Assembly: GCF_000142805.1 (NCBI RefSeq)
Contig: NC_013077.1
Coordinates: forward strand, 62,001 to 126,000
From: Lachancea thermotolerans CBS 6340
Lineage: Eukaryota > Ascomycota > Saccharomycetes > Saccharomycetales > Saccharomycetaceae
Direction of reading: 5' to 3'
DNA: 64,000 nt
Shown here: one piece after another, positions 48,929 to 56,670 of the stretch
Numbering within the stretch: position 1 is the stretch's first letter
Layout of the letters: each line of letters starts with the position of its first letter
Program-made: the position numbers and the translations under genes
Notes under the pieces: model-generated
Database searches by the model: none
Told to the model about the DNA's origin: nothing
The model's input: the letters and a program-made list of their open reading frames with translations, nothing else

Positions 48929-49190
48929 TATGGTTGTAGCCAACGGTGGCGATTGAGCGCTACTGAGCACGCTTATATAGGGGGGATTTAAGGTGCGCCG
49001 TACAAACGTACATGGAGTCGGGGTGACGTGCTTTGCTATAACGTAGACAAACGTAAGCTTGACGAAATAGGCGCGGCGTCGCGTTGTAGACGGCACGAGA
49101 CGGCGCACTGGCGCGCGAGACAGAGGCGTGGGGTGCTGGCGTGGCCACCGGAGGCAGGCCAGAGTGGCAATGGGCCCCGACGATCCATGC

Positions 49191-49268
49191 CACGTGACAC
49201 GATCAATATTATCAAGAAGATCATTATCCACGACACCACGTGACCGCGATTTAATGGACTATCACGTG
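49191..49268. promoter_or_regulatory. Three CACGTG boxes (Cbf1/Pho4-type) before RRI2 and the peroxiredoxin
   Basis: CACGTG at 49191-49196, 49237-49242 and 49263-49268; the first two read CACGTGAC and the third TCACGTGA. All fit the bHLH core, and RTCACGTG favours Cbf1. Three in 78 bp is far above chance (about one per 4 kb). Confidence 0.65.
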
Positions 49269-49305
49269 ATCTGCTGGCTTTTCCACTCCCTTAGAGAAAC
49301 TGTGT

Positions 49306-49341
49306 TAGCCTGCGATGCCCCAGATCGGGCATCGCTGGCTA
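49306..49341. promoter_or_regulatory. 15-bp inverted repeat (hairpin) 20 bp before RRI2 ATG
   Basis: Arms 49306-49320 and 49327-49341 (TAGCCTGCGATGCCC and GGGCATCGCTGGCTA) pair at 14 of 15 positions with a single T/T mismatch; loop CAGATC. It ends 19 bases before the ATG at 49361, so it may fold in the mRNA leader or act as a dyad protein site. Confidence 0.85.
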
Positions 49342-49360
49342 TAACTGCAAGTGTTCCGCG

Positions 49361-51199
49361 ATGACTGGCGACGACGCGGGCTACGGCGACTTCGCGGCAT
49401 CCGAGGATGAGAACTACGACGACTTTATGGCGTCCGACGAGGACGTAAGCATCGAGATGGAGGACGAGACCGAGGACGAGGCCGAGAACGAGGGCGCTGC
49501 CGAGAACGAGACCGGAAGCAAGACCAGACAGGGCTCGGCAAGCCGCAGGGATGATAGCGGCGCCGAAAATGGCGCTGGAAAACCCCAGGTGGAGAGCGGA
49601 GCCGCGGTCATGGCTTCGGCTGCGCTGCAAGAGGCGAGACGCATGGTGCAGGAACAGCGCTGGTACGAGGCCCGGTCCGCCTTGGACGGCGTGCTACAGA
49701 GCTCGACACTCGACCCGGATCGCGCCTTTGGAGCGCGGCTCGAGCTGGTTCGGTGCTGCTACTTAAGCTGGGTCTCGCGCCAGGAAAACGCCGCGGGCCC
49801 CGCGGAGCTAACCGAGCACTCCGAGCTCCAAGAAGCCTGCGGCCACCTGCAGCAGCTGCAAGCGTATGTCGACTGGCTCGAGCCGGAAGTTCTGGATTCT
49901 GCTGTCTCGCGACTACTGGACCTCTTCGCGCCGCCGCTAAAGTCCAAGCTGCTCTTTGAAGGGCCTGCCGCCTCTGGTTTGGGGCCTCGAGCAGCGGTCA
50001 CACTTCTTGAGTGCTGCGCGCCTCTTGCAAGGCACGAATCCGCCCAGGATCTACGATCGCGCGTCCTGCAGCACCGGCTCGGCTTTAATGACCCCCCGGG
50101 CGGGTCCCAGCGCCGCCAGATGCTCGACGAGCTGGCCACCATCTCTGGCGGCCGGCTGGACTCCCTTGAGTTCCTCATAACGACACACGTGCAGCAATTC
50201 CTGGCAGACCCACAAGGCCTCGACGTTCCCCAGCTCCAAAGCCTAGTGTCGCATGCGTCGGCGCTGCTGCAGAGGTCTCTCACACAGCCCCTTCGCCTGC
50301 TTTCCCTGCTAAGCTTCTGCGAAGCGATCATCGCCCTCAACAACTACTGCTCGCCCCACGACCACGCCAAGCGCCTCTCTGAGTGCCAGACGGCCTTTTG
50401 GAACTGCTACAAGCACCTCGAAGAGCTTGGAGACCACTCGCGCTTCCGGGACCTCACTCTTTGTGCCTTCGTGCTCTCCAGCATGCTCCTAACAGGCCAA
50501 GCGGCCAACGCGCATCAAGCCATCACGCCCTTCGAGCTCGAACAGATCAAGGTCATCGAGTCGACACCACTGGTGCAAGACTTGAAGCACATTTACTCGG
50601 ATTTTGTAGGCTACAACTTGAGCGGATTCGCCGACTCTCTGCGCAAAATCAAGCAATTCCACCTCCAGTTGGCTGGGCTTGTTGACGCCCTCATACACCT
50701 GCTGCAAACGCGCATGCTCTGGAACCGCGTCGCCAGGCTATACTCCTGCATCTCGCTGTCGGACATCCGCGCGCAGCTGCAGATAGGGGACTCTCCGCAG
50801 CTGTCGCGCAACGATTTGCTCACTATTCTGATGAAGAGTATCATGAACGACACCGCGCAAGTCTACTTCAAGCTGGACCTTACGCACGACCTTGTCTACT
50901 TCGGAAAAGAGAATCGTAGGCCCTTATGCCCTCTTTCCAAGCACTTGTACCTTTCTGCGAAGTCCGATGCTGTTACAAAGTCCCCTAATACACCATCCTG
51001 TAATTCCTTGAAAGAATGGGTTGACAACATTGGCGTCTTCGAAACAAAGCCCCGCAGGCTGAAGGACATGAGTGCTGTGCAGTTTGTCCACGAGCTGCAG
51101 CAGTCTCGAGAGTGTACTGCTGTGGCGGACTCAAGTGATCAAGCGAAGCCTTTGAAGTACTCTCAGCTTCTTCAGTGCGTCCGCGATGCGCTTAGCTAA
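49361..51199 (+). CDS. RRI2: COP9 signalosome subunit Rri2/Csn10
   Basis: 612 residues (645 in S. cerevisiae). The acidic N-terminus (ENYDDFMASDEDVSIEMEDE) is the CSN2-type signature also found in yeast Rri2; a helical TPR-like region follows and a PCI-type domain occupies roughly residues 400-560 (LYSCISLSDIRAQLQIGD is the winged-helix start). The COP9 signalosome removes Rub1/Nedd8 from cullins. Synteny with YOL117W supports the call; sequence conservation is low, as is usual for this subunit. GC content is high in its first half compared with its neighbours. Leader hairpin and E-boxes upstream are reported separately. Confidence 0.85.
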   Translation: MTGDDAGYGDFAASEDENYDDFMASDEDVSIEMEDETEDEAENEGAAENETGSKTRQGSASRRDDSGAENGAGKPQVESGAAVMASAALQEARRMVQEQRWYEARSALDGVLQSSTLDPDRAFGARLELVRCCYLSWVSRQENAAGPAELTEHSELQEACGHLQQLQAYVDWLEPEVLDSAVSRLLDLFAPPLKSKLLFEGPAASGLGPRAAVTLLECCAPLARHESAQDLRSRVLQHRLGFNDPPGGSQRRQMLDELATISGGRLDSLEFLITTHVQQFLADPQGLDVPQLQSLVSHASALLQRSLTQPLRLLSLLSFCEAIIALNNYCSPHDHAKRLSECQTAFWNCYKHLEELGDHSRFRDLTLCAFVLSSMLLTGQAANAHQAITPFELEQIKVIESTPLVQDLKHIYSDFVGYNLSGFADSLRKIKQFHLQLAGLVDALIHLLQTRMLWNRVARLYSCISLSDIRAQLQIGDSPQLSRNDLLTILMKSIMNDTAQVYFKLDLTHDLVYFGKENRRPLCPLSKHLYLSAKSDAVTKSPNTPSCNSLKEWVDNIGVFETKPRRLKDMSAVQFVHELQQSRECTAVADSSDQAKPLKYSQLLQCVRDALS

Positions 51200-51769
51200 A
51201 CGCGAAACCGCCGTGGACCGCTGAACCGCGAAAAACGAGCCACGCTTCCCCGGTAGTCTTTAATCTAGCGGGCCAGACCCCAGTTGGCAGGGACAAAGCC
51301 CTGCTTATTGTCTACTATTGTTTTTGCCGTGCATGAAATTTTGTTTGTTTTTTTTTTCGCGTTTCGCGTTGTTACGCGAAAATACGTTGATCTTCAAATG
51401 CCAAGATCGTCGAAATTGGATCAAAAAAACTGAACAGACCCCGAGCGTGCACGAAAAGTCTGGTCTGGGCGCCTCGCAACGCGAAATATGGTTTCTCCTC
51501 TACCGCCAAACGCTGCGCGGCTTACTGCGAACACACAATTTGCCTGCTGTTAAGCTACGGTTCGCCCACTGTTCCCACTGCAAACGTACTTTCGGGTGAA
51601 AAGTTCTCATTTCGTTTCGCGGCCGTTCTCTTCGCGGGCTCCCTGCCCAACATGTATAAAAGGGCTTCTAGTCATGCACCCTTAGTTGAATGATTATCGA
51701 TCTTTCTTTACACTTTTCATTTCCCCATCGACCGACCAACTCGCAATACTTTCCCTCTAGATACAAAAA
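51200..51769. other. TOS6 promoter region
   Basis: 570 bp between the RRI2 stop and TOS6 start. It carries a dense cluster of SCB elements and a TATAAAAGG at 51655-51663 about 110 bp before the ATG. No ORF is supported. Confidence 0.75.
51201..51621. promoter_or_regulatory. Cluster of eight SCB elements (CRCGAAA) upstream of TOS6
   Basis: CGCGAAA or its complement TTTCGCG at 51201-51207, 51227-51233, 51355-51361, 51362-51368, 51375-51381, 51480-51486 and 51615-51621, plus the canonical CACGAAA at 51450-51456. CRCGAAA is the Swi4/Swi6 (SBF) site; TOS6 is named 'target of SBF'. Confidence 0.8.
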
Positions 51770-52303
51770 ATGAAATTCTCTATCGCTGCCTCCGTTTTCG
51801 CTGCCGCTGGCGTCGCCTCTGCAACCATCGCCGCTGTTTCTCAGATCGGCGATGGCCAGATCCAGGCCACTGTCCCAGGTGCTTCTACCTCGGCCGCTAC
51901 CACTACAACTACTTCAGTCGCTACTCCAGCCTCTACTCCAGCCACTGTGGTGTCCGCTTCGACCTCTGCCACCACCGAGTCTGCTTCCGCCACCACCTTC
52001 ACCACTACTTTCGGCGGCTCCTCCATCTCTTCCCCAGTGGCCAGCTCTCAACGCTCCTCTGATGACATCACTTACGTCGACATCACTACCACCCCTGAGG
52101 TCACCACTTCCCAGGTGAAGACTGAGAAGTCCACATCTACCCCTTACTCATACACAACTCTGGCCACTCAGAACTCCACCGCTACCGGTAGCGGCAGCTC
52201 TTCTTCCGTCAGCCTGAGTGTGTTCGAGGCCGGTGCGCAAAACATCGCTGCTGGTGCTGGTATCGGCGCTCTGGCTGCCGGTGCGCTCATCGCTTTATTG
52301 TAA
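51770..52303 (+). CDS. TOS6: GPI-anchored Ser/Thr-rich cell wall protein Tos6
   Basis: 177 residues; the S. cerevisiae protein has 102. N-terminal signal peptide (MKFSIAASVFAAAGVASA), then a Ser/Thr/Ala-rich stretch about 70 residues longer than in S. cerevisiae, then the conserved block DITYVDITTTPEVTTSQVKT with STSTPYSYTT, and a C-terminal hydrophobic GPI signal (GAGIGALAAGALIALL). It is expected to be O-mannosylated and covalently linked to wall glucan. Codon use is strongly biased (TCC, ACC, GCT), suggesting high expression. The position RPL18...PAP2/TRF5 corresponds to YNL300W. Regulation by SBF at G1/S is inferred from the promoter. Confidence 0.87.
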   Translation: MKFSIAASVFAAAGVASATIAAVSQIGDGQIQATVPGASTSAATTTTTSVATPASTPATVVSASTSATTESASATTFTTTFGGSSISSPVASSQRSSDDITYVDITTTPEVTTSQVKTEKSTSTPYSYTTLATQNSTATGSGSSSSVSLSVFEAGAQNIAAGAGIGALAAGALIALL

Positions 52304-52558
52304 ACCTGAAGGACTTCCAGCCTACGCTAATAATAGGGAAGCCCTCTAGCAAAATTGCCTGCGACCAGCTCGCTGCTCTTATGTACCATAAATATCGTCA
52401 TACGCTAGTTTAGATCAAAGGAATGCATTGATTGCTGATCATACCAGCTTGAGGCCATTTGCCTACTTAACTGCGAACAATTTTCGAAAACAGTTCACAT
52501 GCCCATCAATTCACATAGCCCAAAGTACTAACGCCCAAGGTTTCTCGCCGTTGTATAT

Positions 52559-53443
52559 ATGGATGACGTTTCACCTTTGATTGCTCGCATCTCCGGCCTG
52601 GAGAGTCAGATCGCAATGTATGAGAAACTCTTCCAGACCCTAAGTGCGAAGCTAGATCATCATTTCAAGAAATACGACACTGTAGTTAACGCACAACAGC
52701 AACAGATCAATTCTCTTACCGATGTTTTGTTCACTTTACTCAACGATCGATGCCGCTATGCAGATATACAACGTGAAAAACTGGGAAACACGCTCGCTGG
52801 CGTCGCATCTACCGGCGCATCTTTGAGCGGGGTTGTAGCCACCGCGGGCCTTGGGAGACAGCCGAAGCAGGCCACAGGCCCCCAAACTTCATCCCGACAT
52901 GTTTCGGGCTTGCAAAGCGACCATCAATCAGCTAGTTTGTACGCTGAAGATACCCCCTCACGTCGCGAGGATGAGCGGCGTAGCAGCGACAGCTATTACA
53001 GCGACAACAGCGTTACTAGCGCAGAAAGTGACGAGAGCGAGGATCGAGAAAACTCGGAGCTCAGGCCAGAGCTACATGAGTCCGCAGACGCAGCACACAA
53101 GAAGCGCAAGCTTTTCGACAGAAAGTTCCGTTTCTTAGCTTCTCCACAGTCCGTGGCAGAGGTTTGGAAAGAATATACCGAAGGTCTAGCAGGCCAGCCT
53201 TCGCTCAAAGAAATGGAATCTACATACCGCTCGAGCTGGCGACGCGATGCGGCGGTTAGCCGGAAGTTTTATCGCCGCAAAGTGCTTTGTCGAGCCATTG
53301 AGACCGGCTTGGCTAGAGGCTACGCATTAGAGGAAATAATTGACATGCTCGAGAGTCACAGACAACAGAGAGAAGGAAGACAAGATAAGCTGCCGATTGG
53401 CTGGCTATGCCGCCGCAGTAACCTACCAAGCATTTTCAAGTGA
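52559..53443 (+). CDS. MSN1: Transcription factor Msn1 (GCR1_C DNA-binding domain)
   Basis: 294 residues (382 in S. cerevisiae). The N-terminal helix (ISGLESQIAMYEKLFQTLSA) looks like a dimerising coiled coil; a disordered, serine/acid-rich middle includes a basic nuclear-signal-like KKRKLFDRKF; the C-terminal 100 residues form the Gcr1/Msn1/Hot1 domain (SVAEVWKEYTEGLAGQPSLK, YRSSWRRDAAVSRKFYRRK, LPIGWLCRRSNLP). Msn1 acts in invertase, glucoamylase and osmotic-stress gene control. Neighbours match YOL116W. The short length is due to a reduced middle, not a break. Confidence 0.9.
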   Translation: MDDVSPLIARISGLESQIAMYEKLFQTLSAKLDHHFKKYDTVVNAQQQQINSLTDVLFTLLNDRCRYADIQREKLGNTLAGVASTGASLSGVVATAGLGRQPKQATGPQTSSRHVSGLQSDHQSASLYAEDTPSRREDERRSSDSYYSDNSVTSAESDESEDRENSELRPELHESADAAHKKRKLFDRKFRFLASPQSVAEVWKEYTEGLAGQPSLKEMESTYRSSWRRDAAVSRKFYRRKVLCRAIETGLARGYALEEIIDMLESHRQQREGRQDKLPIGWLCRRSNLPSIFK

Positions 53444-53663
53444 GTCGGGCACTCACGAGTGAATGTTCAAAATTTCAAGCGAGGACGCTGAAGGACATAT
53501 TCGTGAGTAGATTTTTTATGTTGTAAAATCTTTACCTGAAAAACTTGTTCAATAAGTCATCGCCAAGGTTAAAAAGAGCAGAAGTCGTGAGAGTTGGAGC
53601 CACAAGACGCGTACCGGCGTCCTAGTATAGTGAAATTTTCGAAAAAAGAGGGCTAACATTGTA

Positions 53664-55493
53664 ATGGGAGCGAAAGAAGCGAGCAAAAACGAGCGTGCTG
53701 GACCGAAATCCAGTTCGAAAAGCAAACCGCTCAAGAACAATCAGCGGCGGACCAAGAGACTCCGGAAGTCATCGCTAAGCAAGGCCCAACGCAACTTTGC
53801 CGTGTTCAACAAGGACGGTGCCCACATTAACAAGTACGAGAACCTTGAGCTGGACAATATTGAGTCCGAGGGCGATGACGGAAGCGAGAGAACGCAAGAA
53901 TCGAGCGAGGCGCCCACCACCGAGGCAACGCCAGAGAGTGAGGAACCTCAAAAAGAGCAGGCCCAGGATAATGCGCTGGATGATAACCAGGATTACATTT
54001 CGCTCAGCATGAGCTCTGAAGAGGAACAGGAAAGCGAAGAAGAGGCCCCAGATGAGGCTGGCGGCGAACACCCCGGCGGCGACGCCGCACAGCCAAGGAC
54101 GCTTAACACTGACTACCCCTGGATCCTCAACCACGACCACTCTAAACAGCGTGAAATTGCCGACTGGCTCACGCTTGAAATCAAAGACTTCGTCGCGTAC
54201 ATATCGCCTAGTCAAGAGGAGATCCGCGTGAGAAACTCGACCATCTCTAAAATCCGTAATGCTGTTAAGGATCTATGGCCGGACGCCGACCTGCACGTTT
54301 TCGGGTCCTTCGCTACTGATTTGTACCTTCCCGGGTCGGATATTGACTGCGTGATCAACAGTAGTAGTGGCGACAAGGAAAACAGGAACTGCCTGTACTC
54401 GCTGGCGAGCTTCTTGAAGCGCCGGAAGCTAGCGACCCAGGTCGAGGTCATTTCTAAAGCCCGAGTCCCTATCATCAAATTCGTGGAACCAATTTCTCAG
54501 ATTCACATCGATATCTCTTTCGAAAGAGTCAACGGACTGGAAGCCGCCCGTGTCATTCGTGGCTGGTTGAAAGAGACCCCAGGATTGCGTGAGCTCGTGT
54601 TGATCGTGAAACAGTTTCTTGCCGCAAGGAGACTCAATATGGTGCACACCGGCGGTCTCGGTGGTTTCAGCATTATCTGTTTAGTATACGCCTTTCTGCA
54701 GCTGCATCCAAGGGTAATAAGCTCAGACATCGATAGCATGGAAAACTTGGGTATACTGCTGATCGACTTTTTCGAACTCTACGGTAAGAACTTTGGGTAC
54801 GATCACGTAGCCATTTCTGTTACCGACAGCGGTGCTCGTTACTTGTCTAAGGAACTCTACGGCAGCCTGCAAAATCCTAGGACTTCCTTCGCACTTGCTA
54901 TTCAGGACCCCGGAGACAAGGATAACAACATCAGTCGTGGGTCTTTCAACATACGAGACATCAAAAAAGCCTTCGCTGGTGCTTTTGATCTACTAACAAA
55001 CCGCTGTTTTGAGCTGGATGCCGCTACCTTCAAGGACAGGGTGGGCAAAAGCATTTTAGGCAACGTTATCAAGTACCGTGGGAAACAGAGGGACTTCAAG
55101 GATGAAAGAAATCTGGTTGTTAACAAGGCAATAGCAGAGAATGAGACGTACCATCGCAAGCGTGGTCGGATCGTTCATGAGGAAGTGTTTACGGACGTAA
55201 GCGATGGCGAGAAAGAAGACGACATATACACGGTGGAAGAGCCGGCTAAGAAGAAGCCAAAAAAGGCAAAAAAAGCGAAGAAAGCCAAGAAGGAAACCAA
55301 GGCCAGCAGTAGTAGCGTGGACACTCTGATGGGCCTCGACACTCAAGATGACGCCGACGAAGACGGCTACGACCCTTCCAATGAAGCCCCCTCGACGCTA
55401 GCTTTAGAAGACGCGAGATCTGACATCAGAAAAAAATCGGTCGACGCACAAACAAAACGGGATTATTGGCTCAGCAAGGGCCAGGCGCTATAA
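53664..55493 (+). CDS. PAP2: TRAMP poly(A) polymerase (Pap2/Trf5 ancestor)
   Basis: 609 residues. Non-canonical nucleotidyltransferase: GSFATDLYLPGSDIDCV with catalytic D226 and D228, third Asp in IHIDISFE around residue 283, and the PAP-associated domain (SFNIRDIKKAFAGAFDLLTNR). The N-terminus is basic then acidic, with LNTDYPWILNHDHSKQ just before the core; the C-terminus has a Lys-rich run (about residues 525-545). TRAMP adds short A tails to faulty nuclear RNAs for exosome decay. S. cerevisiae has two duplicates, PAP2/TRF4 (YOL115W) and TRF5 (YNL299W); this single gene represents both. The MGAK start matches Pap2. Confidence 0.94.
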   Translation: MGAKEASKNERAGPKSSSKSKPLKNNQRRTKRLRKSSLSKAQRNFAVFNKDGAHINKYENLELDNIESEGDDGSERTQESSEAPTTEATPESEEPQKEQAQDNALDDNQDYISLSMSSEEEQESEEEAPDEAGGEHPGGDAAQPRTLNTDYPWILNHDHSKQREIADWLTLEIKDFVAYISPSQEEIRVRNSTISKIRNAVKDLWPDADLHVFGSFATDLYLPGSDIDCVINSSSGDKENRNCLYSLASFLKRRKLATQVEVISKARVPIIKFVEPISQIHIDISFERVNGLEAARVIRGWLKETPGLRELVLIVKQFLAARRLNMVHTGGLGGFSIICLVYAFLQLHPRVISSDIDSMENLGILLIDFFELYGKNFGYDHVAISVTDSGARYLSKELYGSLQNPRTSFALAIQDPGDKDNNISRGSFNIRDIKKAFAGAFDLLTNRCFELDAATFKDRVGKSILGNVIKYRGKQRDFKDERNLVVNKAIAENETYHRKRGRIVHEEVFTDVSDGEKEDDIYTVEEPAKKKPKKAKKAKKAKKETKASSSSVDTLMGLDTQDDADEDGYDPSNEAPSTLALEDARSDIRKKSVDAQTKRDYWLSKGQAL

Positions 55494-55598
55494 ATCGTTG
55501 TCGCCACACGTAGGACGAGGATATGTGGTTTTTTGCATTGTATTATAGATAAGTTATACATTGAGCTGCAGAGCAAGCAAACACGCGAAAGGGCGGTT

Positions 55599-56156
55599 TC
55601 AGTAATCCGTTACTTTCCGCCGTAGCTTCTTCTTATCGCTTTTGATTTTCTTACCCTCCAGTCTTTGCTGGCTGGTCTTGCGGCGTATCGCGCTCCACCT
55701 CTGCAGATCCTCCGGCTGTGCCTCTTTCGGAAACCAACATGTGGTCTTGAGCTCACTGACCAGCTTCTCGAGGCAAATCTGCCGGTTGGTTTCTCTGCTG
55801 CGCGACTGGTCAGACTGGATCACCACGCAGTCCCTTGAGGAAGAAAGATAGCGAAACCTTCTTTGCACCAGCTGGTCGCGAACTTCCTGTGGTATCCAGT
55901 CGCATTTCGAAAACGCATGAATAGTGAGCGTGCATTTGCTGTTGACCTTGTTCACGTTCTGGCCGCCGGGGCCGCTCGATCTGTCAAAGTTGTAGGAGAA
56001 CGCTTTCTCCGGGAGCGCGCGAACAGTGAGAGAGTCCACCCATTGCTGCGCTGGCAAGGAAGTCTTGGCAGAATACTGCCTGACTATGGGCAGCAGTCCT
56101 GCCACTGACCTCATGAAGAACAGCGAGGGCAACCTTGAACGGCACCCGAACCTCAT
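55599..56156 (-). CDS. PTH4: Mitochondrial GGQ peptidyl-tRNA hydrolase Pth4 (ICT1/ArfB type)
   Basis: 185 residues from the ATG at 56156 (MRFGCRSRLPSLFFMRSVAG); ATGs at 56225 (208 residues) and 56114 (171 residues) are also possible. The chosen start gives a basic, acid-free mitochondrial presequence. The catalytic block RSSGPGGQNVNKVNSK has the GGQ motif of class I release factors; the C-terminal tail is very basic (RRKTSQQRLEGKKIKSDKKK), as needed for the mRNA channel of stalled ribosomes. The codon-recognition domains of true release factors are absent. Function in yeast is little studied; YOL114C is the matching gene. Convergent with PAP2, 105 bp. Confidence 0.87.
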   Translation of the reverse strand: MRFGCRSRLPSLFFMRSVAGLLPIVRQYSAKTSLPAQQWVDSLTVRALPEKAFSYNFDRSSGPGGQNVNKVNSKCTLTIHAFSKCDWIPQEVRDQLVQRRFRYLSSSRDCVVIQSDQSRSRETNRQICLEKLVSELKTTCWFPKEAQPEDLQRWSAIRRKTSQQRLEGKKIKSDKKKLRRKVTDY

Positions 56157-56670
56157 CGCAGCACCGCTTGCAGTGGAAACAATATACGAAACCCAATCAC
56201 GTGCGTATAGTGATACCTGCGACACTTAGCGATCCTCTGTGAGCAAGGGCAAACCACAGTTTTCGTCTATGGCTGTATGATCAACCTCAATAAGGCCCAA
56301 CAGAGGTCCCTTCGGTGCGTGGTTTGCCCGCAAATATCTCGACAACAAAGACGCCTTCAAGGAACCGAAAACAAGCCTCCGATAGCTTTAACTTCGCACA
56401 GCAAGCAGGGGCTGGTTCTTTCAAGTAAAACCAACAGGTTGGTGTTAATTCATTTGGTTTAGTGTAGCGGTTTTCGGTCCGATTTATGGAATTTGGATTA
56501 ACTTAAATTATTACCGGAGTCCTTTATTCGTTTTCCGCGACAATTGTCGAGCTACCACCAAAATTTTTTAAGTGTTATATCGAATCAATTATGTTTCAAC
56601 AGTCGTAAGTTTCGAATCGAAATCGAAGTTGAGTAGGAGCAATTGCAGCGGTGTCAAAAGCTAGCAAAGC
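56157..56670. other. Divergent promoter of PTH4 and CLA4
   Basis: 514 bp, AT-rich near CLA4 (56,440-56,620). One CACGTG at 56198-56203 lies near the PTH4 start. No ORF or RNA gene was recognised. Confidence 0.55.

Larger units (their letters stand above)
48929..49360. other. Divergent promoter of the peroxiredoxin and RRI2
   Basis: 432 bp holding AGGGG at 48979-48983, three CACGTG boxes and a strong hairpin adjacent to RRI2, described separately. No ORF is supported. Confidence 0.7.

Noticed and set aside
48929-49231. Upstream extension of the peroxiredoxin frame to 288 residues
   Set aside because: It runs through promoter elements including CACGTG and TATA-like sites, and the added residues have no family match.
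49191-49268. CACGTG cluster as a centromere CDEI element
   Set aside because: No AT-rich CDEII of about 80-160 bp and no CDEIII-like TTCCGAA motif follows.
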